From contig NZ_CP007806.1 of assembly GCF_000219535.2 (NCBI RefSeq), positions 866,501 to 930,500 on the forward strand: DNA of 64,000 bases. The letters run 5' to 3'. Made by a program: the position numbers and the translations under genes. Of this stretch, positions 47,639 through 57,423 are shown piece after piece. The stretch comes from Brevibacillus laterosporus LMG 15441 (GTDB lineage: Bacteria; Bacillota; Bacilli; Brevibacillales; Brevibacillaceae). The first letter of the stretch is position 1. Each line of letters opens with the position of its first letter. The notes under the pieces are model-generated. The model was given only the letters and a program-made list of their open reading frames with translations, made no database searches and was not told the origin of the DNA.

Positions 47639-49885
47639 ATGAACAGGTTATCATTGCGTAAGTGGATAGCTGTAGGTAGCGGATGTGTGCTGGCGGCTGG
47701 TATGTTAGTAGCTCCATTTGAGATGTCAGGAAGCGCTTCTGTATTGTATGCACAGGAGAAGAAGGGAGCTTATGATAAGCTATTAACACAAAAAGAAGTG
47801 GAAGAGCGTGTACGGCAATGGATTACCATTCCTGCGGATTACAAACTAAGAAATTCCCGATTAGAAATAGATGACGAGAGAACAGGCTCTCCATACTGGT
47901 CGATAAGCTGGGAGACAAGTGATAAAAAAAGCAACAAATATATTCATGCATCAGTTAATGCTCAAACAGGAGAATTGATTGATTTCTATAAATATACACG
48001 CAACAATAAAACGGTGAAAAAGGCGGTTAGTGAGAAAGAAGCGGAAAAAACGGCATGGGCTTTTATTGAAAAGGTAGCTAAATCAAAAAAAGATTCTTTG
48101 AGTAAAGCAAATGAAATTGTCCCATTGACGAATAACAATCATTATACATTTGTCCATACCCGTATGTCTGACGAAATTCCATTCCTTGAAAATGGAGTAA
48201 CGATTAAGGTTGATGCTGATGGTGAAATTACGTCCTATCATCTTACGTGGGATGACGGAAAAATTCCCTCTCCTAAGGCAGCCATTTCCCTAGAACAAGC
48301 GGAGAAAACACTAAAGGGACTACTAGATCCACAGGTACGATACATGAGATCTGATAGGTATAAGAAGAGGAACAGCGGGGATGTAACGTATACTCCTGTT
48401 TATATATATGGCAACAATAGTGCAAAGTTTTTGGATGCAAATAGTGGAGAGGCGATCAGTCCAAATGGTCGCAAAGCGGAAACTAGCAATAAAATCATCC
48501 CATTAGGCGATAAAATTACATTTACAAAAAATCAAGCGCCTGAAAAAATCGGCAAAGACCAGGCAGAACAAATTGCAAAGAAATGGGCTGAAAAGCTAGC
48601 TAAAGGCTGGGTTTATAATGGATCAGGTGGGACAGGCTCCAGTGCTGACGCTTCAGGTATCAAAACATTGGATTGGTCATTTCGATTTATTTCAACGAAT
48701 CAAAGCTCCCCATCTAATGAGAAAGAAATAAGAATTAAGATAAATGACAAGGGCCAATTCCTTGCCTTTTCAAAACATAACAACGAAGCATCGGAAAATA
48801 CGAAAGGGAAACAAGCGATTGATAAGAAAGAAGCGGAAAAGGTAGCAATAGAAATGATCAAAAGCCTTTACCCTGATCATACGGGACAGTTGTATCTTAA
48901 AACAGGAGATGACCCTTACATTAGAGGCGATAAGGGGCAATCTTACATTTTTACATTTGGATACTTATATAAAGATACTCCCATTGATGACCTAGACATC
49001 GAGGTAGAAGTAAATAAATTTACTAATGAAGTCACTGAAGTTTGGCTCTATCAAAGGGAAAATGGCTCCCCTTTGCGAAGTAATGATGTTTTCGAAAAAA
49101 TTCAGGTATCAAAGAATGAAGCGATAGAAAAGGAGATAAAAGAGAAAAAAGTAATGCTTACTTATTATAAAGCCCCTTTCTATATGTCAGGAGCAGATGA
49201 GTCTGTAAAGGAGTCTTCTCAAGAGATTCCAATACAGCTTGTCTATCGTTATGTAGGGAATGAGAAATCTGTAAACGCGGCTACTGGTGAATTATTAGAC
49301 CGATGGGGATTTAGTGATGCTGAGTCCGCTACTGATATTGAGGGACACAAAAGTGAAGAAGCCCTAGGCAATATGCTAAATAGAGGGCTGTTCTTCCTAG
49401 AGGATGGAAAGCTGGAGCCAGATAAGGAGATATCTAGGGCTCAATTTGTAGGATTGATGATTAGCGTATCAAACGAGCTGAGTCACGATTATCGATCCTA
49501 TGACGATGAAAATGATGAGAAGCCTTATACGTACTCAGATGTACCTACAAATCATCCGTATTATGCTGCCATTTCTCAGGCCTCTCAATTCAAAATCATA
49601 CCATCTACAGTCCGCTTTGAGCCTGATCGTGCCATTACACGTTCTGAAGCGATACAAATGTTTATGCAGACATTACAATTTGGAGCGTTACTATCCAAGT
49701 CTGATATCTTTCAATCCCCTTATCCAGATGTAACAGCAGAACAAGTACCTGCTTATACGCTAGCGCATGCTTTAGGTTATCTGAGCGCACCGAAGGGGAC
49801 GAAGGTAGAGCCAAATAAAAATCTAACACGTGCAGAAGCGGCAGAGCTGATTTATCAATTTTATCAGCAATACAGACACGAATAA
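47639..49885 (+). CDS. Secreted YcdB/YcdC-like protein with three SLH domains
   Basis: The 748-residue protein has a signal peptide (about residues 1-38, ending near LYAQEKKG). Several PepSY-like repeats of the YcdB/YcdC type follow (about 40-560; each with SEKEAEKTAWAFIEK-like helices and ASVNAQTGELIDFYKY strands). Three SLH motifs (about 590-745) come last, each with an RAQF/TRSEA/TRAEAAEL core. SLH domains anchor proteins to pyruvylated wall polymers, so this is a surface protein. PepSY units are often linked to protease inhibition. The ATG at 47639 follows AGAGGAGG. B. subtilis has speD here instead. Confidence 0.88.
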   Translation: MNRLSLRKWIAVGSGCVLAAGMLVAPFEMSGSASVLYAQEKKGAYDKLLTQKEVEERVRQWITIPADYKLRNSRLEIDDERTGSPYWSISWETSDKKSNKYIHASVNAQTGELIDFYKYTRNNKTVKKAVSEKEAEKTAWAFIEKVAKSKKDSLSKANEIVPLTNNNHYTFVHTRMSDEIPFLENGVTIKVDADGEITSYHLTWDDGKIPSPKAAISLEQAEKTLKGLLDPQVRYMRSDRYKKRNSGDVTYTPVYIYGNNSAKFLDANSGEAISPNGRKAETSNKIIPLGDKITFTKNQAPEKIGKDQAEQIAKKWAEKLAKGWVYNGSGGTGSSADASGIKTLDWSFRFISTNQSSPSNEKEIRIKINDKGQFLAFSKHNNEASENTKGKQAIDKKEAEKVAIEMIKSLYPDHTGQLYLKTGDDPYIRGDKGQSYIFTFGYLYKDTPIDDLDIEVEVNKFTNEVTEVWLYQRENGSPLRSNDVFEKIQVSKNEAIEKEIKEKKVMLTYYKAPFYMSGADESVKESSQEIPIQLVYRYVGNEKSVNAATGELLDRWGFSDAESATDIEGHKSEEALGNMLNRGLFFLEDGKLEPDKEISRAQFVGLMISVSNELSHDYRSYDDENDEKPYTYSDVPTNHPYYAAISQASQFKIIPSTVRFEPDRAITRSEAIQMFMQTLQFGALLSKSDIFQSPYPDVTAEQVPAYTLAHALGYLSAPKGTKVEPNKNLTRAEAAELIYQFYQQYRHE

Positions 49886-49896
49886 ATCGAGGCAAA

Positions 49897-49936
49897 GCAA
49901 AACTCCCTCTCAGCATTTTGTAAGAGGGAGTTTTGC
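49897..49936. terminator. Bidirectional terminator between SLH and HD-GYP genes
   Basis: A 14-bp stem GCAAAACTCCCTCT / AGAGGGAGTTTTGC lies between the two convergent genes. The stem has A and T runs at its outer ends. Confidence 0.8.
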
Positions 49937-49963
49937 TGGTTGTAAATGAAATAAACTAGATGA

Positions 49964-51097
49964 TTACAAGTCCGGTGCAATATGCTTAGATTCCATAAAA
50001 GTAAATAATGTTTCGTCTTCAAATTGAGTAATAAATAGTTTTAAATTATATTTCAAATTAACTTCGTACGGGGTAAGCAGGTCATTGCCACGCCCGTCTC
50101 GCAAAATGCGTATCGTTGGACGATGACAGCATTCTGGATCTACCTTACAGACTACGCCGCTTTCTCCATTATTGAGTACGACTCCGCTCCCAAGTGGAAA
50201 GACGGCGATATGCTTACGAAAGGCATCTACTAAATGATGATGGAACAAATAGCCGCCTGATCCAAGCAGGTATTCAAGCGCATCCTGTGGCATATAGCGT
50301 TTTCTCCAACGTCTTGGGGTAGTTAGAGAATCATACACGTCACAAATAGCTACGATTTGCGCATACTCATGGAATTTGTCCCCTTGTAGCTGTTGCGGAT
50401 AACCGCTTCCATCCATTCGTTCATGATGCTGGAAAGCTACGTGAGCAGATAATAATGAAATATCGTGTTGTTTCCGAATGATATCAAAGCCAAGGCGTGT
50501 ATGCTCTTTGGCTTGCTCCATTTCAGCCTCGTTCCAACGCTCGGTTTTTTCAAGCAATTCTTTTGGTAGCGCTGTTTTTCCAATGTCGTGTAACAGTGCC
50601 CCGATTCCCAAATCACGTAATTGCGTCGTGTTGTAGCCAAGCGACATCCCAACGGCTGTAGCCATGACAGCGACGTTAACGGCGTGATGATACATTGCTC
50701 CCGAGTGAGAGGAGATGTTAGCTAGATGAATCATGATATCCTTTGCACCAGATAGATCATTTAAAATCTTATGAAAGACCTGCTGGAAATGCATGCCCAT
50801 GTCTTTGACAGAGACCCTACGAGCAACTTTATTCGTATTCCGTAGTTGTTGCACGGTTTTATGTATGACTTCCAAAGCATCTTGCCTTGTCTCTGGACGT
50901 ATAACATCCTCTACCTCAATATCTGATGTGTGTGGGTCATCAATGTAGACGGAATCAATTCCCATGCGTTGTAGACCACTTACCAATCTTTCACTTAGCT
51001 CCATACCTGCCCCAAGCAGGACTTTCCCATCATCTGTAAAAACGGTCCTTCCCAAATTCATTCCAGGTTGAACATGTCGCAATGAGACTAGGCGCAT
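49964..51097 (-). CDS. HD-GYP domain protein (probable cyclic-di-GMP phosphodiesterase)
   Basis: The 377-residue protein has an N-terminal region of about 110 residues and an HD-GYP domain (about 120-290). Metal and signature residues are present: YHHAVNVAVMATAV, GALLHDIGKTALPKEL and QHHERMDGSGYPQ. The domain class degrades cyclic-di-GMP. A C-terminal segment (about 300-377) may be a small barrel (LNNGESGVVCKV). The ATG at 51097 follows GGGAGGG. It is divergent from nrdR. Confidence 0.9.
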   Translation of the reverse strand: MRLVSLRHVQPGMNLGRTVFTDDGKVLLGAGMELSERLVSGLQRMGIDSVYIDDPHTSDIEVEDVIRPETRQDALEVIHKTVQQLRNTNKVARRVSVKDMGMHFQQVFHKILNDLSGAKDIMIHLANISSHSGAMYHHAVNVAVMATAVGMSLGYNTTQLRDLGIGALLHDIGKTALPKELLEKTERWNEAEMEQAKEHTRLGFDIIRKQHDISLLSAHVAFQHHERMDGSGYPQQLQGDKFHEYAQIVAICDVYDSLTTPRRWRKRYMPQDALEYLLGSGGYLFHHHLVDAFRKHIAVFPLGSGVVLNNGESGVVCKVDPECCHRPTIRILRDGRGNDLLTPYEVNLKYNLKLFITQFEDETLFTFMESKHIAPDL

Positions 51098-51316
51098 GCA
51101 AGAACCCTCCCTTGCTGTTAGATACTATCTCATTTTAAAAAAATTATGGACAAATGGGAATAGGATATTCGCTTTTTCCTTGACTAACCTTACTGGATAT
51201 GGGACTCTAAAGAAAAACTTCAATAATTTACACGCAAATTTATTGAATAAAATCAAGTCTTTCTTTTTTGGAATGATGTTGATCTAACTGAGTAATCATT
51301 TTGGAGATGATGGCTA

Positions 51317-51805
51317 ATGCGTTGCCCATTTTGTGAATTTAATGGGACAAGGGTATTGGATTCCCGCCCATTTAATAACAACAAATCAATCAGACGCCGT
51401 CGAGAGTGCGAGGACTGCGGCAGAAGATTCACTACATTTGAAATGGTGGAAGAAACACCACTATTAATTATTAAAAAGGACGGAACAAGAGAAGAGTACA
51501 GCCGCGATAAAATTTTACGTGGGTTGATTCGTGCTTGCGAAAAGCGTCCTGTGACACTGGAGATATTAGAGAATATTGTAAATGAAATTGAACGAGAACT
51601 ACGTAGTCAAGGGAAGGCTGAGGTCCCTAGCAAAGAGGTAGGGGAAATGGTCATGGAGCGTCTGTACCATGTGGATGAGGTAGCTTATGTTCGGTTTGCC
51701 TCAGTTTATCGTCAGTTTAAAGATATTAATGTATTTATGCGAGAATTGGAAGAGCTTTTAGAACAAGCGCGGAATCAGCCGCCTAAAGTGAATAAATCAG
51801 AATAA
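51317..51805 (+). CDS. nrdR: Transcriptional repressor NrdR
   Basis: The 162-residue repressor of ribonucleotide reductase genes has a zinc ribbon (Cys3, Cys6, Cys31, Cys34) and an ATP-cone (residues 49-139; [20 protein letters not shown]) that senses ATP/dATP. Position before dnaB-dnaI matches B. subtilis ytcG. GGAG lies ten bases before the ATG. Confidence 0.96.
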   Translation: MRCPFCEFNGTRVLDSRPFNNNKSIRRRRECEDCGRRFTTFEMVEETPLLIIKKDGTREEYSRDKILRGLIRACEKRPVTLEILENIVNEIERELRSQGKAEVPSKEVGEMVMERLYHVDEVAYVRFASVYRQFKDINVFMRELEELLEQARNQPPKVNKSE

Positions 51806-51905
51806 GAAGCATTTTTTTCTCTAAGCTTCCAAACCTCTCCTACGTAACATGACAGAAGAAATGATATAATAGAGAAACTATGAACGTAAGGAAGGATTTT
51901 GGTCG

Positions 51906-53411
51906 ATGCGTGTCATGTGGAACGAACTTGCGCCCAACGATCGCTATTTAGTGAGATTCATAAGGCCGCTGAGTATGATGGAGATGGGATTCATAACCCA
52001 TCTTTATTTGCCCTTGCTGGGGGTGTCATCCTATTCGTTGTATCAATTATTAATGCACGAGGTGGATGAAAAGAGTGGAGCAGCAAGCGAAGGAACGCAC
52101 CGGAGTCTAATGATGATGACATCCTTGCCGTTGGATCGCTTACTGCAAGCCAGAGAACGTTTAGAAGCGATGGATTTATTAAAGGTCCGTCGTCGTGAGA
52201 ATCGCGAACATGACTTTTTTTATGAGTATATTGTCTTGCCACCGCTAACTCCGGCTCAATTTTTTCAGGAAGATATTCTTCCCGTTATGCTGTTAAATCA
52301 AGTAGGCAAAGTCAAATACGAGCAGCTTCGCCGTACCTATGCTGATCAGCTATGGGGGAATCTGGCGGAGGAGTATCCGTATGAAGAAGATGTAACCAAG
52401 CGCTTCTATGAGGTATATCATAATTTGTCAGCTTCTGAGCTGGAAATTCGCCCTGGATCGGAAACGGATCGATTTTTTGCTCACATGCAAGAAAAACATC
52501 CTACAGCCTCCCTAGCTAATCATTATGAAGCGGAGCCAGACAAACAATTGGATTTATCCTTTTTGCGGGCTAGCCTCCCTAGTCATGTACAAGCCTCTAA
52601 GGTAGTAACGCAGGAAAGCATTCCGTTTTTTTATCAGTTGCTCGCTTTTTATCAAGTGGATAGCTATTTATTAAGCCAAGAGCTGCGGGATTGGAATCTT
52701 TATGATTCTCAAGGGACTCTTAGCACAGAACTATTGCGTAAACGAATACGCGAGCGATATGTAAATAACCAGCTAACTCGTGAGCGCCGTTCTTTAGCCG
52801 ATGCCTATTTGGAGCATCTCGGTCCTGGGAAAATACCAGCTCCTGGAACGGAGGTTTTTCTACGAATCTGTCGAGAGCTTTCACCGCTGATTATTTTAGA
52901 GCAAGCGGTGGGAGGTAGAATTTCACGTGCGTTTTTAGAACGGGCAGAGAGCTTGGTTTTCACAGATTCAATGCCGTCAGAGGTAGTAAATGCTTTGCTC
53001 TTATATGCCATGCGTGAAACGAAAATGGAATTGCCAAAAGCTTACGTGGAAACGATTCGAGATAGCTGGAAAGCCAAAGCCATTTCTACCGTAGAGGAAG
53101 CAGTGAGGGTTATTTTGGAACGGGCAGAAGCTAAGAATCAGGCTATGGAGAATCAGACGGCTCAATCTCTAGCAGCTTCCCAAAAAGGTGGATTATCCTC
53201 TAACAGGGGCCGGCGCAGTAATTCACGAGCATTGCTACAGGATAAGCTGCCTGCTGCTGTACAGCGACAGCTCGATCGTGAAGAAGCAGAGGCAGTTGAT
53301 ACTGATCGAAAAAAACGCGTAAAGCAAGTGAAAAAAACCATTATGGATGATCCAGAGCTTAAAGAATTATACGAATCACTACGACAGCCGATGAAGGGAG
53401 GCGAACATTAG
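51906..53411 (+). CDS. dnaB: Replication initiation and membrane attachment protein DnaB
   Basis: The 501-residue Firmicutes DnaB recruits the replicative helicase with DnaD and DnaI. It has the N-terminal DDBH1 winged-helix region (residues 5-110; VRFIRPLSMMEMGFITHLYL) and a DDBH2 region at about 310-400, then a charged tail rich in Arg, Lys and Gln. The ATG at 51906 has AAGGAT upstream; another ATG three codons on is possible. It is adjacent to dnaI with no gap. Confidence 0.93.
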   Translation: MRVMWNELAPNDRYLVRFIRPLSMMEMGFITHLYLPLLGVSSYSLYQLLMHEVDEKSGAASEGTHRSLMMMTSLPLDRLLQARERLEAMDLLKVRRRENREHDFFYEYIVLPPLTPAQFFQEDILPVMLLNQVGKVKYEQLRRTYADQLWGNLAEEYPYEEDVTKRFYEVYHNLSASELEIRPGSETDRFFAHMQEKHPTASLANHYEAEPDKQLDLSFLRASLPSHVQASKVVTQESIPFFYQLLAFYQVDSYLLSQELRDWNLYDSQGTLSTELLRKRIRERYVNNQLTRERRSLADAYLEHLGPGKIPAPGTEVFLRICRELSPLIILEQAVGGRISRAFLERAESLVFTDSMPSEVVNALLLYAMRETKMELPKAYVETIRDSWKAKAISTVEEAVRVILERAEAKNQAMENQTAQSLAASQKGGLSSNRGRRSNSRALLQDKLPAAVQRQLDREEAEAVDTDRKKRVKQVKKTIMDDPELKELYESLRQPMKGGEH

Positions 53412-54353
53412 ATGGAACCTTTGCGTCAATTCATGGAGGAGTTAGCTAAGCGAACTCCACGGCATATTTTAAGTCCGGATGAACAATTGGATAAAATGAT
53501 GCGCTCGTCTCTCTATCTAAAAGCCTTTCTACAGAAGCATCCTGAATTAACTAGGGAGGATTTGTTTCGCTCCCTTTCGGCAGTGTATGAGTCGGTGAAG
53601 GAGCACTATTATTGTGAGAATTGCCCCGGACTGTCAGAATGTCCTAATTTAGTAAAGGGACATACGAATAAGCTACAGGTGCAAAACAAGCATATTGTAT
53701 CCGCACTAAGCCCCTGTGATAAGCAATTATCATATGAAGAAACACAGCGTACTCGTAAAATGATGCGAAGCTACTACGTGTCTGAAGAAACACTTCAAGC
53801 TAGCTTTCATCATATGGATATGGATGATTCCAATAAAGAAGCGATTCGTCTGGCGATGCGTTTCTGCCAAGAAATGAGAGACAACAAGAAGCAGGCTGCA
53901 CGAGGGCTATATGTTCACGGAGGCTTTGGGGTTGGCAAGAGCTATCTGATGGCTGCTGTCGCACGTGAACTATCGGAGAACAACATTTCTTCCTTAATGG
54001 TTTACGTTCCAGATTTCATTCGAGAATTGAAAGAATCCCTCTCCGATCAATCCTATGTAGGTAAACTGGAGCTATTAAAGGAGATTCCTGTTTTGATTTT
54101 AGATGATCTAGGGGCGGAGAATGTCACGCCATGGATTCGGGATGAAGTGATTGGAGTTATTTTAAATCAGCGAATTAACAATCATCTGCCAACTTTATTT
54201 GCTTCAAACTATTCTCTTGAGGAATTGGAAGAGCATTTTGCCATGAGTAATGGCTCACGTATCGAAGTAACGAAGGCACGCCGGATTTTAGAAAGAATTC
54301 GTCATTATGTAGAAGAAGTAGTGATTGAAGGAATCAATCGTCGAAAAAGATAG
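53412..54353 (+). CDS. dnaI: Primosomal protein DnaI (helicase loader)
   Basis: The 313-residue AAA+ helicase loader starts immediately after the dnaB stop (TAGATG). The N-terminal helicase-binding domain includes a Cys cluster (YYCENCPGLSECPN, residues 67-80) that binds zinc in homologues. Walker A is GGFGVGKSYL at 170-179 and Walker B is PVLILDDLGAEN near 230. AAGGGAGG precedes the start. Confidence 0.95.
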   Translation: MEPLRQFMEELAKRTPRHILSPDEQLDKMMRSSLYLKAFLQKHPELTREDLFRSLSAVYESVKEHYYCENCPGLSECPNLVKGHTNKLQVQNKHIVSALSPCDKQLSYEETQRTRKMMRSYYVSEETLQASFHHMDMDDSNKEAIRLAMRFCQEMRDNKKQAARGLYVHGGFGVGKSYLMAAVARELSENNISSLMVYVPDFIRELKESLSDQSYVGKLELLKEIPVLILDDLGAENVTPWIRDEVIGVILNQRINNHLPTLFASNYSLEELEEHFAMSNGSRIEVTKARRILERIRHYVEEVVIEGINRRKR

Positions 54354-54397
54354 CCTGTATAGAGGTATGTGTATATCAGCATTTCGTTTGACCGATC

Positions 54398-54442
54398 ACC
54401 CAAGTATTGGACAAGCAAGTGAGTCCTTTACTTGGGTTTTTT
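54398..54442 (+). terminator. Terminator of the dnaB-dnaI operon
   Basis: A 9-bp stem ACCCAAGTA / TACTTGGGT with a 22-base loop followed by five T. Confidence 0.8.
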
Positions 54443-54924
54443 GCCGATCAGAGGTAGTTTTTTTGAAATAGGAGCGTAGTCGGTAGCCTTGCTGTTTTTG
54501 CTGAGAGTGTCCTTTTGAAAAAGACATCCAAAGCTTATAGGGAACCTTGATGGCAATATACAAAAAAAGACAGATGTTCTTCCTAGAAAAACACGGTAAG
54601 ATGGTTGCTTGATTATTCAGATAAAAGGTTTTTAAGTTGAAAGCTTGTTATCAAAGGGTTTTAAGTGACTGATTACTATGAATTAACAGATGATATTGAA
54701 AAATGTTGTGTTTGTTGTGTGGACATTATGAGGCACATGTGGTACTTTTAAAACTAGAATAGGAAGATGATTTTGCGGCTGATACAACATTGTTATGTAC
54801 ATACGGAGAGGACTTTTGTTTTCTCTGGAGGGAGTGAATCATTCCGTCTTCCTTACCAAAATGTAATGATAGTATCTCATTTATGTAAAGATAAAAAACC
54901 AAGATACCTATGGAGGGATAAAGG
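54443..54924. other. Gene-free region between dnaI and kbl
   Basis: These 480 AT-rich bases carry only short frames. One begins MAIYKKRQMFFLEKHGKM (near 54549) and another encodes TDYYELTDDIEKCCVCC (near 54669), both ended quickly by stops; they may be gene remains. In B. subtilis ytxC and thrS follow dnaI, but neither is here. I saw no T-box conserved sequence, glycine riboswitch core or sigma-54 element. Confidence 0.45.
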
Positions 54925-56115
54925 ATGTCCAGCAGAGGATTGCAGGAGTTTTTACAAGAGAATTTAGCAGAGCTTAAAAGCAAAGGCCTTTATAACGTTA
55001 TTGATCCTTTGGAGAGTGCCAATGGGCCTGTGATTACCATTAAAGGCAAAAACCTGGTTAACCTTTCTTCCAACAACTATCTAGGTTTGGCAACAGATCA
55101 GCGCTTGAAAGATGCAGCATACCAAGCGATCGAAAAGTATGGTGTTGGGGCAGGGGCCGTTCGTACCATTAACGGGACACTGGATATCCATATTACATTA
55201 GAAAAAACACTAGCGGAATTTAAACATACCGAGGCAGCTATTGCTTATCAGTCTGGTTTTAATTGTAATATGGCTGCAATTTCTGCTGTGATGGATAAAA
55301 ATGATGCAATTCTATCGGATGAATTAAACCATGCATCCATTATTGACGGCTGCCGTCTATCTAAAGCTAAAATCATCCGTGTCAACCACTCTGACATGGA
55401 TGATCTTCGTCAAAAAGCAAAAGAGGCGAGAGAGTCCGGTCTGTACAATAAAATCATGGTAATTACAGATGGTGTTTTCTCGATGGACGGAGACATTGCC
55501 AAGCTACCAGAAATTGTAGAGATTGCTGAGGAATTCGATTTAATCACATATGTAGATGATGCCCATGGCTCAGGTGTTCTCGGTAAGGGAGCAGGGACCG
55601 TGAAGCATTTTGGCTTATCTGACAAAGTAGACTTTCAGATCGGAACGCTGTCCAAAGCGATTGGAGTAGTAGGTGGCTATGTAGCTGGTAAACAAGAATT
55701 GATTAATTGGCTTAAAGTGCGCAGCAGACCATTCTTATTCTCTACTGCACTTACACCAGGAGATGTAGGAGCTATTACCAAAGCCATCAATATTTTGACA
55801 GAAAGCACCGAATTACATGATCGCCTTTGGGAGAATGGGAATTACCTGAAGAAGGGCTTGAAGGAGCTTGGCTTTAATATCGGAGACAGTGAAACTCCAA
55901 TCACACCTTGCATTATTGGTGATGAAATAAAAACACAGGAATTTAGTAAGCGATTGTATGAAGAAGGCGTTTATGCAAAAGCTATTGTATTCCCAACGGT
56001 TGCTAAAGGAACCGGACGTGTCCGCAATATGCCAACTGCGGCGCATACAAAAGAGATGCTAGATCAAGCGTTGGCCATCTACAAAAAAGTAGGAAAAGAA
56101 ATGGGAATTATTTAA
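54925..56115 (+). CDS. kbl: Glycine C-acetyltransferase (2-amino-3-ketobutyrate CoA ligase)
   Basis: The 396-residue PLP enzyme of the alpha-oxoamine synthase family splits 2-amino-3-ketobutyrate with CoA into glycine and acetyl-CoA. Motifs: [44 protein letters not shown] and the PLP Lys at about 244 in [13 protein letters not shown]. BioF is the nearest alternative, but the partner threonine dehydrogenase downstream decides for kbl. GGAGGG lies eight bases before the ATG. Confidence 0.94.
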   Translation: MSSRGLQEFLQENLAELKSKGLYNVIDPLESANGPVITIKGKNLVNLSSNNYLGLATDQRLKDAAYQAIEKYGVGAGAVRTINGTLDIHITLEKTLAEFKHTEAAIAYQSGFNCNMAAISAVMDKNDAILSDELNHASIIDGCRLSKAKIIRVNHSDMDDLRQKAKEARESGLYNKIMVITDGVFSMDGDIAKLPEIVEIAEEFDLITYVDDAHGSGVLGKGAGTVKHFGLSDKVDFQIGTLSKAIGVVGGYVAGKQELINWLKVRSRPFLFSTALTPGDVGAITKAINILTESTELHDRLWENGNYLKKGLKELGFNIGDSETPITPCIIGDEIKTQEFSKRLYEEGVYAKAIVFPTVAKGTGRVRNMPTAAHTKEMLDQALAIYKKVGKEMGII

Positions 56116-56160
56116 CCCTACTGATCAAAAGGAACAACAGGAAGAAAGGGGTCAACCCAC

Positions 56161-57114
56161 ATGAAAAGAATAATGGTAACAGGAGCGCTTGGACAAATTG
56201 GCTCCGAATTGGTCACGAAGCTACGAAGTGTATACGGAACAGAATCCATAATTGCCACTGATATTCGTCAGGGCGAGGGGCAAGAGGGACCATTTGAGAT
56301 TTTAGATGTAACAGATGCAAAGGCTATGCACGATATTGCTACAAAGTACAAAGTGGATACCATTATGCATTTGGCAGCTCTGTTGTCTGCGACAGCGGAA
56401 GCAAAGCCATTGCTCGCTTGGAATTTAAATATGGGTGGATTGGTAAATGCACTTGAAGTAGCAAGAGAACTTAATTGTCAATTTTTTACGCCAAGTTCAA
56501 TCGGTGCATTCGGACCAACAACACCAAAAGATAATACACCTCAGGATACAATTCAACGTCCTGTTACCATGTATGGGGTAAATAAGGTTTCTGGGGAATT
56601 ATTGTGTGATTACTACTATCAAAAATTTGGAGTAGATACGCGCGGTGTACGTTTTCCAGGGCTGATTTCCTACGTAACGCCTCCAGGTGGGGGAACAACC
56701 GACTATGCAGTGGAAATATATTACGAGGCAATTAAAAATGGTCGTTATACCTCATACATCCAAAAAGGTACGTATATGGATATGATGTATATGCCAGATG
56801 CGCTTAACGCTATCATCAATTTGATGGAAGCAGATGCATCTAAATTACAACACCGTAACGCCTTTAACGTGACAGCGATGAGCTTTGAGCCAGAGCAAAT
56901 TGCACGGGAAATCAAGAAGCATATTCCGACATTTGAAATGGACTACCAAGTAGACCCAATCAGACAAGGAATCGCAGACAGTTGGCCAAACTCAATTGAT
57001 GCCACAGCCGCTAAAGCGGAGTGGGGTTTTCAAGCAGAATATGACTTGGAAAAAATGACAACAGATATGCTTGCCAAGCTTCGGGATAAATTGCAAGTGG
57101 GAGCTGGGATCTAA
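56161..57114 (+). CDS. tdh: L-threonine 3-dehydrogenase, SDR type
   Basis: The 317-residue enzyme oxidises L-threonine to 2-amino-3-ketobutyrate. It is of the extended short-chain dehydrogenase (epimerase-like) form, not the zinc alcohol dehydrogenase form of E. coli. The NAD loop is [15 protein letters not shown], with Asp in [21 protein letters not shown], and the catalytic YGVNK after [20 protein letters not shown] precedes the ATG. With kbl it forms a two-step pathway from threonine to glycine and acetyl-CoA. Confidence 0.92.
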   Translation: MKRIMVTGALGQIGSELVTKLRSVYGTESIIATDIRQGEGQEGPFEILDVTDAKAMHDIATKYKVDTIMHLAALLSATAEAKPLLAWNLNMGGLVNALEVARELNCQFFTPSSIGAFGPTTPKDNTPQDTIQRPVTMYGVNKVSGELLCDYYYQKFGVDTRGVRFPGLISYVTPPGGGTTDYAVEIYYEAIKNGRYTSYIQKGTYMDMMYMPDALNAIINLMEADASKLQHRNAFNVTAMSFEPEQIAREIKKHIPTFEMDYQVDPIRQGIADSWPNSIDATAAKAEWGFQAEYDLEKMTTDMLAKLRDKLQVGAGI

Positions 57115-57191
57115 AGCGAAAGCAAAGAATAGTCATGATAGAGCAGCTATACAGTCGTGTAGTGTGCTTACAGTCTATAAATGATGTGAAT

Positions 57192-57228
57192 AAAAACAGC
57201 AGGGGAGTAATTTCCTCTGCTGTTTTTA
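57192..57228 (+). terminator. Terminator of kbl-tdh
   Basis: The stem AAAAACAGCAG..GGA / TCC..CTGCTGTTTTT is followed by T residues. The rest of the 309 bases up to the next gene hold its promoter and Fur box. Confidence 0.85.
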
Positions 57229-57338
57229 TATAAAAAGGGAAAAATCGTTTGTTAAACCGATAAGGGAAATTCACAAGTGTTTGTATAAAAAATAGTCGAG
57301 AACGTGCATTGTAAAAAGCATAGGGCATCCATTACAAT

Positions 57339-57373
57339 TTGTTTGGATAAAAGCAATAACGATAATCGTTATC
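57339..57373 (+). promoter_or_regulatory. Fur-regulated promoter of the siderophore-binding lipoprotein gene
   Basis: A near-perfect 19-bp Fur box AATAACGATAATCGTTATC (57355-57373) matches the consensus GATAATGATAATCATTATC at 16 positions. It covers a candidate -10 GATAAT (57361-57366) with -35 TTGTTT (57339-57344) 16 bases upstream, so iron-loaded Fur would block the polymerase. Confidence 0.8.
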
Positions 57374-57423
57374 AAATATAAGTTTTTCGGCAAATCGTAA
57401 TTGTGTAGGAGAGGGGAAGAATT

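Noticed and set aside
54444-54924. T-box or glycine riboswitch before kbl
   Set aside because: The conserved T-box sequence and the paired glycine aptamer cores could not be found by eye.
54726-54983. 85-codon minus-strand frame over the kbl start
   Set aside because: It overlaps the well-supported kbl start and lacks a ribosome site.
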